Below, in pieces: positions 14,401-27,200 of a stretch of DNA of 64,000 nucleotides. The stretch spans positions 163,501 through 227,500 of the forward strand of contig JAWRVZ010000004.1 of assembly GCA_037043235.1 (NCBI GenBank). The letters are read 5' to 3'. A program made the position numbers and the translations under genes. Within the stretch, counting starts at the first letter, position 1. Every line of letters starts with the position of its first letter. Source of the DNA: Rhodeus uyekii. Its lineage: Eukaryota; Chordata; Actinopteri; Cypriniformes; Acheilognathidae. The notes below the pieces were generated by a model. It did no database searches. It had not been told where the DNA came from and was given only the letters and a program-made list of their open reading frames with translations.

Positions 14401-17400
14401 AAATAAGGTTTCATATGGTAACATAACTGTCTTCATTATCATGAACTAACAATTAACAATACAGAATTGATTAATTTTAGGTCTTGTCCACACTAATGTT
14501 TTCGTTTAGGCCTTCCGTCCACATTTAGATATCATTTTTGTCAACAGAGACTGTGTGTTAGTGTTTGTGTTGTGAAATGATGACATTTGAAAACGATGAC
14601 TCTGTTTAATCGGGATTCATATCGTACCATTGATATCTATGGTTAGACTAGACTAGCATTGTTATGCCTGCTATATACTTTCGTAGTGTTTTCAATGGAG
14701 AAATGTTCTTTTCTATAGTTTTCTTTTTGCATAAATGCAGATATGACTGAACATTTACCTCCAATTGTTGTCCTGTGGCAAAACATGATGGCAGTTACAT
14801 TTTAAAATGACATTTTTGAGTGGAACTCTGAGTAGTGGGATATTTTGCGAATTAATTGATCGTACCAGAAGAATAACTTGAGAACGTTATAATGTCTGCT
14901 TTAATATGTAAGCATTTCCACTGGGGATGAGCAACATTTGGAGAACGCTAGTGTGGACAAGGGAGCCTTTTGAAATGAAAACGCTTTAATGTAAAAATTA
15001 ACCACCTAAAGCTGTCTTCATTTAATAATACATTAATGCACTATGAACTAACATTATCAATCAATAATTGTGTTCTTATTAACTAACTTTAATGTTGTAA
15101 GAAATACATTGCTCGCTGTTAGTTCATAGTAGTGATAACAAGTAATACCATATTATAAACTTTTTGTGACGTTTAAAATGTTACAAAAGACGTATATTTA
15201 AAATAAATGCTATTCATTTGAATTTCTATTCATCAGTGAATCGGCAAAAGCAAAAATAATTTTCATCATTGATATGAACATTGATTAAAAAAATTTTTTG
15301 TAGTGTAGCACCAATAATAATTGATCATATTTAAGAACTAAATGAGCATATAAGAATGATTATTGTAATATCTCACAATGTTAGTTTTTTTTACTATACT
15401 TTTGACCAAATAATTTCAGCCTTGGTAAGTAAAAGACATTCAAATCTAAAGTGACGTTTATTTAATTAAAAATGGTATAAAAAAAAAATTAATAGTAATA
15501 TATATATATATATTCAATAATAATTGATGACAACTTTGATTCTAGATTGAGTATGTCCCAACTGATGATCCTTTCCCAGAAGACAAGAGCAAAGACACAT
15601 TATTTGTCAAGCTCTCGTGGGATACCAAGTCCTTCAGTGCTTTGAATCCTGAGCTCATGCAGCCCCATCAGAGCCCTAAATCTCCCCCACCCTCTTCCCG
15701 GGGCCCTCAGACTCGTGCTCTTCCAACCCCAGACCCCTCAATTTTGAAACGGGCCATGTCAGGCACCCTCACCCGTGGTAGTATGAGCACAGGCAAAATC
15801 AGCACCAGTGAGGCGGAGTCGCTTCACTCTGCCTCCAAACTCTCTGCAGCTAAAGCTCTTAGTGCAACGAGGAGAAGCAGAGCTTCCTCTGGTCCACATG
15901 TTCGCAAGAAGCTGGACTTGTGCAGTGAGTGCCATGCATCCACATACATTATGCCTTCAATTGTTTTAATAGCACTAAACTGAAGTAAAATGGTTTATTT
16001 ATGTTATGGTAGGTCCAAATGAAAACAAGTCCCGAGATGATGTTCTGGGGGAGATTCTTGATGAACCCACAGCTATAGAGAAAACGCTGACGTCTAAGTT
16101 GAACACCTCTCCAACTGGCCGCATCTCCATTTCTATTAGGCTGACCCCACTTAATTATAATGAGAAGCATATCTCTCCTCCATCATCACAGAGCCCTGAT
16201 AAACCCAGACTGACTGCATATGACAAAGACGATACAACTAGGTACATCCATTTACATTTGAAATTACTTGGTTCTTTATGCTCTGTAGGCTTAATACATT
16301 ATGTCTGGGAATATCGTTTTAGTAGGAAATAAGCTAAATAATTTATTATTGTATGTTGAAGATGATTTTCATTGTTGTCCTATATAACTGAAAACTTCTT
16401 ATATGCCCTCCTAGTGCCTTTCTTGGGGTGCAGCCACTTAGGGGTGATGATCCGGAGTCACTAATAAGCACAGGCAGAACTCCCCGGAAAAGAGAAGCAA
16501 CCCCCAGAAGAGCAAGTTTAAGGCAAGTCATGTTGCTCTATCCCTGCACAGAGGGGCTTTAGATTAATTGCTTTTTGGATGGGGTTTGGCTGTCTCTATT
16601 AAGTGCTAAAGCATTATGAGGCTATATTCATGCTTGATGCACTGTTTAAGCATAGAACTTTCTTCATATTTTGATGTTTGATGTGAGTTTATAATGATCC
16701 ATAGAGTAACCATAATGTGTCTCTCTTTTCATATCAGAGCAAAAACTCCATCCAGGAAAGATTCAACTGCTCTCAGAGAACCAGCACTGACTGCTTTGTA
16801 AGTGTTGGAATTTTAGTTTTAGCTTTTTTCATTTTTTGCACAGGTGTTATTACATGTGGGGAAATAACATCTTTTTGAGAGGTATACATGTATTTAAGTC
16901 AAGTCACCTTTATTCATATACCTCTTTATACTATACAAATGGTTTCAAAGCAGCTTTAGTGTGATAAACGGGAACATAATGAAGCAAACTGAATTCAATT
17001 GTGCCTTTAAGCAGCTCTAAAAATACAATGCTAAACCTTATTCAGCCAGTTGAGAAACAAGTAATTATTCAGTTGATACACTCACATAGTTTAAATTTAT
17101 ATACTGTTATTTTCATAACTCACAAAGTTACTTTATTGTTGATCACTTTTCACTTTGCCTTTCGATTACATTTTTGATCAGCAGGGGGCAGAATATAACA
17201 CTTAAGATTGTGTTATACAGTAAATCAATGGTGCTTAAACATGAACTGGCAACCTGACACATTTCTTCAAGAACCACATTTAAAAATGCTATGAATTCAC
17301 ACTGATTTTTTTCTGCTAGATTTCACCATTCTGCTTGATCTGTTGCACAGTGCACTTGCTCCTGGGTAAAGATTAGTATTACCTTGTGACCTGAAGTGAA

Positions 17401-20400
17401 TAAGAGGCATGTACTGTGGAGTATATGAAACTGTGACCTGCTTTGGTCTTTAAGTTTCCTATAGCACCATTTGAACGCTGAAATTTTTTTAATTGAACGC
17501 TTTCAATTATCCAGACCAAGCACATCTTGCATGAACTTACAGTAGCGAGCAAGGACAGACTGTGGTTAAACCTGATATACATGCATACATACTACATTTT
17601 GTTTCTCTCCTTTTTCTTATTCGTGTGAATAAACTGATAGAGCTGAAGAGGAACATGAAGATTCACCCTTCCAGACTGCTACCACTCCTCGCTCTAAGAG
17701 GAAGTCTGCCCAGCTTGTGTCCTCACGCATCAGAAAGCAGCTGTATGTATTTGACTTCATTGACTAGGGCTGTTGGTCAATTAAAATAATCTAAATAATG
17801 CTGATTAATCAAATTATTAAAAATATTTAATAATCAATATTTGCTGAGAAAAGCTGCCAAAATGAAGATATGTAGGTTTACAGTTCACAGCTATCTATTT
17901 TGCAGTGTCGGACTGTTCACACGGGATGCCTATTTGCATTCTGGTTTCATTGTTTTACTCTGAATATTGTTTTACACTTAATCTATTAAAGTACTATATA
18001 CATTTATAATTTGTATTAAATAATACATTTGTAGGAAATATATCTAGGTGATTTTGTAAGTGACTACTTTAAAGAGATATGTTATTGTCTGTTTTTAAAG
18101 AAATTTGATGGCAAACAAGATTGACCTGCAGTCTGATGGTGAGGATGGCAGTGATGACGACCACTTCGTACCTTCAAAGATTGACCTGCAGAGTAGCAGC
18201 GATGAGGAAGAGGAGGAAAAGATCGACAGTGAAGATGAGCTTGTAGTGAAGAAACGTAGAGGCTCCCGAACACCCCGGTCTACAGAGAAAACCCGTGTTT
18301 CTTCTAGGACCCCTCGTAAAACGCCCAGCAAGAAGGTGAAAAGAAGTTGTTGGTTTTTCTTAGTTTTCTCGTTAGCAGATAATGTGCTTTCACAGAATCT
18401 AAACTGCATTTCACATAATAACATTGATTGTGGCAAGTAATTGATCTTATTTTTAACTCCAGACTGCTCCGGCCACCCCACGTACACCACGTCATGCCAC
18501 TCCCATCATTCCCAGCAGGAGCACTCCAGCCAAGAAGCCAGGGAATGTTCTGGAAGAAGCACGGGCACGGTAGGCATCAGCACAGACAGTTTAACCAGCA
18601 GAGAGAAACTACAATTCAGTTTTAAATTAATGCTCTTCTTTTGAACTGTCTATTCATCAAAGAATTTCTGGAAAAGTCATGTTTTCCATAAAAACATTAA
18701 GTAGCATAATTGTTTTCAACACTGATGATAAGAAATGTTTGAGCACCAAATCAGCATATTAGAATGATTTCTGAAAGATCATGTGACACTGGAGACGTTC
18801 TAGAAAATTCGGCTTTGCCATCACAGTATTTTGATAAAATAAATTTAGCGTTTGTGAGCATAAGAAACTTTCTTCAAAAGGATTAAAAAAATCTTACGAC
18901 CACACACTTTAAATGTACGTTTTATTTGCGACAGGTTGCATGTTTCCTCTGTCCCTGAGTCTTTGCCTTGTCGAGAACAAGAGTTCCAGGACATCTACAA
19001 CTTTGTGGAGAGTAAGGTCATTGATGGCACTGGAGGGTAAGGTTATGTCATTCAGGTTTAACAAACTTGTATCTGTAAAGAGAGAAGGAAAAAAAAAAGA
19101 AAAAAGAAAAAGTAATACCATTAATTTTTCTTTTGCAGGTGTATGTATATATCAGGAGTTCCTGGTACTGGTAAAACTGCTACTGTTCAAGAGGTTGTCC
19201 GGTCCCTTCAGCAATCCGCTGAACAAGACGAGATCCCTCACTTCCACTTCATTGAAATCAATGGCATGAAAATGACAGACCCACATCAGGCTTATGTACA
19301 AATACTGCAGGTCTGAATGCTGCCTCCACTATAGTTTTTTACTCCTTTCATCTTTGGCTTTGTATAATATTTTCTCTCAATTTACGCTCTGGTTCTATTG
19401 TAGAAACTGACTGATCAAAAAGCAACACCTGATCATGCAGCCGCGCTACTGGAGAAACGCTTCAGTGCTCATGCACCAAAAAAAGAGACAACTGTGCTTC
19501 TAGTAGATGAGGTGAGTCTTTCCCAGGGACATTATCATCCACAAACGAGTGGCTCTCAACTTGAAGTTATTTTCTCCAAAGTACTATTGGATATATACTT
19601 GGTTTTTATTTCATGTCAATAACTGGTTAATTTGTACATCCAGAAATAATATATTTCCAATCCTCTGTCTGAAAGAATATCTGTTTTTATCTCTCTTATA
19701 TCTTTCTTTTTTTCCAGCTTGACCTCTTGTGGACCCGTAAACAGAATGTGATGTATAACTTGTTTGATTGGCCGACAAGGCGCAACGCTCGTCTGGTGGT
19801 TCTTACTATCGCGAACACTATGGACCTGCCTGAGAGAATCATGATTAACCGGGTTGCCAGTCGACTGGTAAATCCATTTCACAACATTAAGACACCATTG
19901 TGTGGATGTTGATGTATTGGATGTTAATTGTTGTAAACTGATGCTGTCATGTGAGGGGAAAAGTTTCAGACTTGTCTGACAATGAATTATTATATCGTTA
20001 TAATTAAATTGGGATTGAAATTACGATGGCCAGTGGAAATAATGGAATAAAACTCAAATGTTGTTTGTTCACTTTCAGGGACTGACAAGAATGTCCTTCC
20101 AGCCATATACCTTTAAACAGCTACAACAGATCATCACGTCAAGGCTGAACAGAGTAAGGGCTTTCGAAGAAGATGCTCTCCAGCTGGTCTCAAGAAAGGT
20201 AGGGGCACGCACTTGTGAAAGCCATGTTATCGTAGGCACAGGTCACTGAGGTGTTGTGGGTTACCACTTAATTGCTCTAGTACAGGGGTCGGCAACCCGC
20301 GGCTCCGGAGCCGCATGCGGCTCTTTCACCCCTGTGCTGCGGCTCTTTCATCCCCTATACGTAAGTTGTAGCAGCGGTCCCGCTGTGAAAAAGGCCATAT

Positions 20401-23095
20401 GAGAGGAATAAGAGCGCTGTTTCAGGGGACTTTTATTCTGAAACTACGACGCGCATTAGTTCAGAAAGTTAAGCAGTTCAGTTCAGAGTGAATCATATAT
20501 CACCCACCGCGGCAGATATCAGTTCACTATTACACATGAGCGCTGGAGAAAAGCCAATAACTTGGTTAACAGCCTCGGAACGAGTGCCTGTTGTGTGTTT
20601 TGTGCGTCTTAGGAGAGTGAGTTCACAATTACCACTATGTTTGCTTATGTACATACTCGTCTTTGTTATGACGCAGTTATTGAAGTGTTATAGCTCGATG
20701 CTAATTTAGCTGTGCTTCATTTTCTGTGTTTACATTTTTATCTGCTATGTTCAGATAAAGTAATAATAATTAATGACGGTAATTGTGTTCATGTATGAGG
20801 GGAGAAGCCAATAGTTTGTATATATGTGTAATTCTGTTACTAGAATCTTGTTTTATCTGTCACAGGAAAACCACACACACACAGCACACTCCTTTCCACT
20901 CTCTTCAATCTAAGCTCATCCATTGGAGCAAGGACATTACTGAGATCTTTGATCACATGTGCTTCTTGTGCTCCCACATCTCAATCTCCTTCAGCATTAC
21001 AGGACATTATTGAAGCTCATATTAATGGTTGGCTCCCCTCTTTGACCGGTTTAATCGAATAAATCACTTTGAGACAATTTCTTCCTTCTCTGTCGTGTTC
21101 TGACCGACACACCTGGCCCCAAATCAGCCTTCGCTACACCCGCTATCCGCGATCGGTCCGCTATCGCTCCGCCCACGGAAGAAAGGAGTGGGCGGAGCAC
21201 CCTCCTCCCTCAACAGAATGATCGCTCCGTATCGCTTCATATATAAACCTTAGATTGCGGCTCCAGACATATTTGAAAAAAAATTTTTTTGTTAAATATG
21301 GCTCTTTCAACATTAAAGGTTGCCGACCCCTGCTCTAGTAGTTTCTGTACTATTATTTGGCTAACAGGTTTATTGCAAAGCAGCAAATTTAAATGTACAT
21401 GTGGTCATCGCATATCACTGTTATGAATAAATGATTTTTCTGGGTATTTGTGGTCTACTAGGTGGCAGCGCTTTCAGGAGATGCACGACGTTGCCTTGAT
21501 ATCTGCCGACGGGCCACAGAGATTTGTGAGCACTCTGGAAGTAGCAGTGGTTTGGTTGGGATGAGTCATGTGATGGAGGCTTTGGATGAGATGTTCTCTT
21601 CTTCCTACATTGCAGCCATCAGGTAAAAATAAAAGTGGAAGAATATCCAGTTCACCAGTTATGCCTAGAATTCCTTAATCTATAAAAAAAAGATAATAAA
21701 AAAAAAAAAAAAAAAAAGTTACAGAAACGCATTTATTCTGCTCAAATGTTTTGCCGATAAATAAGACTGATTTTATTCTGCCTTTTTCAATGTTGTTATT
21801 GTAGGTGTGCATCTCTTCAGGAGCAGCTTTTTTTGAGAGCCGTTATTGCAGAGTTTCGCCGACTCGGTCTGGAAGAGGCCACTTTTCAACAGGTGAGTAA
21901 ACTGATAAATGAACTCATTTATAACAGCTCTTATTCAAATTATGATCCGGTAATGCAGTGATCCTTCGTTTATCGCGGTTAATGGGGACCGGAACCCCCG
22001 CGATAGGTGAAAATCCGTGAAGTAGGATTGGCCCCCCCTAGGAATTTCCGTATATATGTGTGTGTAGGTACCAGAATGTTTAAAATGTATATTTTAATTA
22101 AATATATATTTTCTCTCATACGATACGCATTATGGTGCTCTACACTCATCAATGACAGTAGTATCTTGAGACTTGACTCCAGTAATGACGACGATGACAG
22201 ACCTGTGCGGTTCGATGAATGATGATGGTGTTGCTGCACTGGTGTAATGAGGCCTTTAAATCGGTTCGGGAAGCGCTTCATCGTCAGATATCGGTGCTGG
22301 ATCGTCAACATTTGCTTCTGAGAGAGGCGAAGAGGCTCCCACTTCACTCGTGCTCTCATTCGTCAATCTCGCGCCAGGATCCAATCATGTGTCTTGTCTG
22401 AGTGCCCGTGGATGTGTATAAAGCCTCTAAGAGAGTTTCTCTCTTTGTCTGGCATCCTGGTAAACCGTTTCTCTCGCACTCTGCAATACAGCTGCCGATA
22501 TGGTGGTATTTTAGAATTTATTTTTCGATGAATATTTTTTTTAAATCAGCGATGCACTATGGCCGTGAAACTTGAACCGCAAAGTGGCGAGGGATAACTA
22601 TACTTTACAATAAGGTTTCACTTCTTAACTTAAATTAACAACATTATTTAACTATTAAGTTATTTATTAGTCTTAGTAAAAAGTTAATTTCAACATGTAT
22701 CTGTTAGCATCAGTTAATGTACCGTAAAATAACATAATTTGTATTAGCTAACATTAACAAAGGGTAAGAAATACTATGAGAGTATGTTGTTCATTGTTAG
22801 TTATTACATTAACAAATTAGAGCTTATTGTAAAGTGTTGCCCATTAACTTACATGCTAAATACAAATTGATTCTGTAAGATGGTATTTTGTTTCCAACAG
22901 GTGTTTGTTCAGCACCAGGCTCTATGTCGTGTTGAGGGTTTGCAGCCTGTGAGTGTATCTGAAGGGCTGGCGGTCTGTCAGAGGCTGGGTTCCTGTCGCC
23001 TGCTTCTCCTGGAGGCAAGCCGCCTGGACCTGCTGCTCCGTATCAGACTCAATGTTAGTCAGGATGATGTACTTTATGCCTTGAAGGCTGACTAA
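11477..23095 (+). CDS. orc1: Origin recognition complex subunit 1
   Basis: ORC1 is the AAA+ ATPase subunit of ORC that marks origins and, with CDC6, loads MCM helicase. Eighteen coding exons: 11477-11574, 13550-13677, 13768-13940, 15546-15924, 16013-16241, 16415-16522, 16738-16797, 17641-17742, 18101-18335, 18463-18569, 18935-19036, 19139-19310, 19404-19511, 19718-19867, 20079-20198, 21462-21622, 21805-21892 and 22901-23095. They total 2715 nt, or 904 aa, all in frame (human 861). A BAH domain spans about residues 45-170 (VVQWFVRMCEIPQNKRKLLG). A low-complexity linker follows, with two KIDLQS acidic units. The AAA+ core has Walker A GVPGTGKT near 580-587, Walker B LLVDELD near 663-669 and the DLPERIM and SGDARRCLDICRR motifs. 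A C-terminal winged helix ends NVSQDDVLYALKAD. The intron after 16522 uses a GC donor. Several introns carry transposons. Confidence 0.97.
12063..12487. mobile_element. PIF/Harbinger-like MITE nested in the TA-flanked element
   Basis: Terminal inverted repeats AGGGCCAGTCACACAG (12063) and CTGTGTGACTGGCCCT (ending 12487) match perfectly for 16 bases. They continue imperfectly (CGCATGAATCACGCAC and its complement). The flanks are TAA on both sides (12060-12062, 12488-12490), the 3-bp duplication typical of PIF/Harbinger. At 425 bp with no transposase it is a MITE. It splits the older element, which dates it as the later insertion. Confidence 0.85.
12881..13072 (+). pseudogene. Short lysine-rich frame inside the TA-flanked transposon, probably a decayed transposon protein
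   Basis: A 63-residue frame starts MSQSKLFTQKYRKE and ends VKRDDLTDML. The pattern KYRKE..SNPEF...L...GDDT.AY recalls the N-terminal zinc-finger-like module of some transposon-derived animal proteins. The cysteine pair I would expect after AY is absent (YFLRK here). The frame lies wholly inside the transposon and away from orc1 exons. I regard it as a decayed fragment; identity is from memory and weak. Confidence 0.35.
14393..15170. repeat. Fold-back GGTAACACTTTA-type repeat interrupted by a second inverted-repeat element
   Basis: The outer part begins GGTAACACTTTAAAATAAGG and contains the recurring words AACTAACA and TTAACTAAC; sister copies lie at 22603-22840 and 24835-25110. It is interrupted at about 14481-14962 by an element with inverted ends CTTGTCCACACTA and TAGTGTGGACAAG. 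Both are non-coding. The precise edges of the inner element are uncertain. Confidence 0.7.
16897..17050. repeat. Dispersed fish repeat (CACCTTTATTCATATA type)
   Basis: The phrase AAGTCACCTTTATTCATATA followed by TTTCAAAGCAGCTTTA is a common interspersed motif of fish genomes. It is intronic in orc1 and non-coding. Confidence 0.55.
20283..21332. mobile_element. Non-autonomous hAT transposon in an orc1 intron
   Basis: Terminal inverted repeats CAGGGGTCGGCAACC (20283) and GGTTGCCGACCCCTG (ending 21332) match exactly. An 8-bp target duplication CTCTAGTA sits at 20275-20282 and 21333-21340, diagnostic of hAT elements. At 1050 bp with no transposase-sized frame it is non-autonomous. GCGGCTC words repeat near the left end. 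The exact duplication indicates a fairly recent insertion. Confidence 0.93.
21955..22602. mobile_element. Pogo/Tigger-like non-autonomous element, copy 1
   Basis: The left end CAGTGATCCTTCGTTTATCGCGG and the right end, read inverted (TAGTTATCCCTCGCCACTTTGCGG), are imperfect inverted repeats of the type I associate with pogo/Tigger elements. Interior phrases such as ATAGGTGAAAATCCG and TTTGTCTGGCATCCTGG recur in a second copy at 46386-46764. It lies in the last orc1 intron. The exact termini are approximate. Confidence 0.65.
22603..22840. repeat. Fold-back GGTAACACTTTA-type repeat, copy 2
   Basis: Begins TTTACAATAAGG and ends CTTATTGTAAAGTGTT, an inverted pair, with AACTATTAAG and GTTAGTTATTACATTAAC inside. 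It abuts the pogo-like element. Confidence 0.7.
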
Positions 23096-23560
23096 AACTC
23101 TGCCCTACTGTGTCTTGTGCTCCAACTGGCAACCAGTGTGGATCCCCACATTGTCTGACCACTTAATGAACAGATTTTGAATGACATCTTGCCTGGAGCA
23201 TCACAGCTGACTCTTATGAGCTAAATTGAGTTCACATTGAATGTTTTGGTTAAATGATCTATTTTAATGCTTAAAATTATACATGTTCAAGAAGTATGTT
23301 TTAAATGTGCATTTTTTTGATGTATTCTAATTATACCTTTTTGCTTCAAATCATGTTCATTCTTTAATGTCTTTAGAAAGTTTGTGCAAATGGTTTTATG
23401 TATTTTAGTGTGGGGAGAGTAATGCTCACACATTTCTTGTTAGACATTTAATGACTGTCATGTTAAAATGTACAATTTTCATACGAAGCATCAAAATGTT
23501 GAATATTTGTTAGATTTTACATGTCTTGATACAATAAAGCAAACCAGATAAGACGTTAAT
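23096..23560 (+). other. orc1 3' UTR with AATAAA at 23533-23538
   Basis: Directly follows the orc1 stop codon and is AT-rich. It contains a canonical AATAAA at 23533-23538, so the transcript probably ends around 23555. Confidence 0.65.
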
Positions 23561-24295
23561 TGCTTTTTGTGTTGTATTCTGTACAGCATTACAAATATAC
23601 ATAAAGAATGTTTATAACAAATACAGCCTAAATATATAACCATACCATTGAAAGTAAATTCAGGGTTAAATGGTGCTTAAGCTCTATGTAAAATATTGTT
23701 CATATTAAATTACAGACAGCAAAATATGGTCTCTACAATTTTTCTAAAGTGTAGCCATAAGACTTACCCATCATGTTAGGATGAAACTGGTGTTAAATAT
23801 GCTTACCAACTTTGTGTGCAAAGCAAACCTTTGACTTTACTACATAAACCTGGTCACATTTGTATGGTGTCCATTTAAAGACTCCAAGAAAAAAGATATT
23901 CTATCCGTAACAAACTCCACCCCTGAATATTTTTTTTTAAAGTTAAAGCTTAAATATCAGACATTTTACTGAAGAATCAATCAGTTTGTTGTTCCTGAAT
24001 TTTGTAGTTTGTAGTATGATGAAATGTACTTATTGAAGGTTATGGTTTGTGCATTAAACATCTTCAGTCTTGCTTATTGAGCATATCTTATTGATGGTTA
24101 AAGTTTATACAAATCTCCACTTTGCATGCTTGACTTTTGACCTATGATAACTTCAACAATTGCTCTGTATAGCAAACCCTGTCTATTCCTGAAGGTCTCA
24201 CAAGCTGAGGTGCTTTTGAATATGTAAGTAAAGCTACATCCAAAACCCTTTTAATATATACATTTTTCTGAGTTTAATTTATCAAACATGAAACC
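23561..24295. other. Convergent gap between orc1 and mpl
   Basis: The two genes meet tail-to-tail. The segment is AT-rich and should hold the mpl 3' UTR. No gene or transposon end was recognised. Confidence 0.5.
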
Positions 24296-27200
24296 TCACT
24301 CCACCTTTACTACACACGGTATAGCCGTGATCTCCATATTTGTGTACTGGCGACAGGCTGAGTGATAATCTTCAAGCTCAGACTGTTTTGCCAGAAGGAG
24401 ATAGGAATGGTTGAGAATGTTTGTGGTGTATTCTGGGAAGGTGGTAGAACAGGTACTGGGGCAGCAGTGTAGTTTTTCATTAGCCACATGAGATAAAGCA
24501 ACATCTCTGTATACATAGTCATTCCCTGTAATGCATGGGATTTTATCATTGCTCAAAATCACATAATCTTGAGCCATCTCCAAAAGATTCTCTCTGAGAT
24601 TCTCCCCATTTTTTTCACCAGATAGGGAGTCACATTCAGAGAGCGAAAGACAGGTTGACTTCTTACAGTGTTTTACTGAAGCTTCCCTCTCAGGTAGAAT
24701 CTCCACCACTGATGTTGCAGTGTCGTCACCACATTGCTTAATGTTGAACGTTGGCTCCTGAATTGAAGATAGCATGACCGTAATATGAGAAGTTTTCACT
24801 TGTAATTTTTCAAATAGTCACAAAAAAAGTTAGTTAACACTTTGCAATAAGGTTTTATTAGTGAAAATTAGTAAACTACGTTAGTTCACATGAACTTAGA
24901 GTGAACAACACTTCTACTGCATTTATTAATCTTAGTTAATGTTCATTTCAGCATTTATGAATACATTATTAAAAAGAAAAGTTGTATTTGGTAACATTAG
25001 TTAATGCACTGTTACACGACCATGAACATTTTTATTGACTAATATTAGTTAATAGTTAGTTACGGTAATGACAATGTTAACAAATGAGACCTTATTGTAA
25101 AGTGTTACCAAAAGTTATATATAAATGCAGATGATAAATAAATAACGATACATTTAAAAGCAGTCATTTAAAATATTCTAAAATTCAAAATTATTATCAA
25201 AGCTGATTTCAATTACCCAATGCGATCCATTGATATCAGTCAGAAAGCTTTCCAGCACCTTGTTAAGGTTTGGGACTGATGGCCACAGTGACTTCTTGAC
25301 CTTACTAAAGCAGAAAATATACCATATATTTTACATTTCTTTATGTGCATTCTTTATAAATATTTTTTTGTCATAGGTTTTGTAAAACTAGTATTCTAAA
25401 ATAATCAACAGAGAATTAGAATACCGGAAGTATCTGGAGAAGAAAGCGATCATTGCAGCAGTAATGATCAGGAGAGTCACTGGTATACAAACAATAAATA
25501 TCCATTCTGTAATGTTAAAAGAAACAGTTTAAAACAGTTTAATGTGACAAATTTGACCAAAGTTGTAATGTATTGTGTTCATGACTGAGTCAGAAATGTC
25601 TACCATTATCTAAAGGTAAGAGGACACTGAGAGATTTTGACCAGTCACTCCAGTCTCCGCTGTACACAGATCCATTGGGTTGGGCTCGGACCTGGATGGT
25701 GTATTGGCTTCCTCGCTGCACATCCATACAAGTGCTGGTCTTTGAACTGGTCACTGTAAAATCCTACCACAGAATTTGGTTTCAGCATTTAACTGCTATA
25801 AATGTTTTCTATCCACTTTCAATACAATTTAAATACAACTCACCTTCCACTCACTGTCTCCTTTTCGCTGATAACGGACCTGGTACTTTAGATACTGAGA
25901 GATATTCAACAAGGGTGGATCCCATGTCAAACATAGCCTTCCTTCATCAGGTTTTGCTTTCAGACCACCTGGAGGCTTCGTCTTGACTGTCAAAAACAGC
26001 AAAAAAACAACAACAACCATTATGACATATTGATGTCAGTAGTTCTTCAAGAAGAATTTTTTTAATTTTACCCATACAAAGAGCATTGTGGTTTAATGCT
26101 GGTCCTGTTTTAGATGCCAAAGAACTCTAATATAGAGGAGACCAAGGGATGATTGCAACACTTTTTGCTTTAGTTTCTGCAACCCTGTTATTTTTAGTCA
26201 CGTGTCTGAAACTTCTGATATAATTTTCCAATATGTATATGATACCAGTTAAAGTTACATTGAGAAAAATGGTGCAACTGGTGCGACTGCACTGGGACCC
26301 GGGGTTTAGGGAGCCTTGAGGTAAAATGCAAACAGACCAAGGAGGGACCCACGTCCAACCCCCAAACCACCCGGACCGCCCGAGGGGGGCCCCACTTCCT
26401 CTAATTCGCATTGGGCCCCGCCTCATGGTTACGACTTCCCCGAAAGTACTTGAAAACATGAACATCAGTTTAAATTGTGTACATATATGGTTATTATTTT
26501 TTTAAATCAACAAATATCACCATTTAATTAACAGCATGGACTGATGGTCAATACCAAAGGTCAGTACTTCACACTAAGTATACAGGATATGTTTTAGAAA
26601 TATTGCAGATCGAGAGTATTTGGACAACTTACTGTTGCTTTTCATACTGAACGTCTCTGCATAAAAAGTTCGACCGTATGGTTGCATATCGGCACTGAGA
26701 TAAAACTGATACACACTGGACTCCTGGCCATTCAGGACACACTGGTGGACAGTGTTGTTGTCTTTGGGACACAACTTCCAAATGCCCAATGAACTTCTGA
26801 AACACCAGACAATAAGGACTGTTATTAATGAATCAAACTAACAGCTTTCCATTGGTTTCTGTAAGAGAGGACATTAAAAAACACATCACCTGTTGACTTG
26901 TCTGTAGTAGAAGTTGTATCTGCCATCATCATATAATTCTCCTCCCCATTTGCATAATGCTTGACTCAGATCAGGAGTGTGGCAATGCAATTCTATGTCT
27001 CCTGAAAATTAGCCAGATACTGTAAGGTGATTGGATGTTTACTGTTATTTTAGTAAGGTTAGTTTCTGTGCTTGTAATTGTTAAAGGGATAGTTCACTTG
27101 AAAATGACATTCTGTCCTAATTTACTTGCTCTCCTGTTTCAAACCTGCATGACTTTCTTTCTTCAATGGAACATAAAAGAAGCTCAGTCATCATTTGCCT

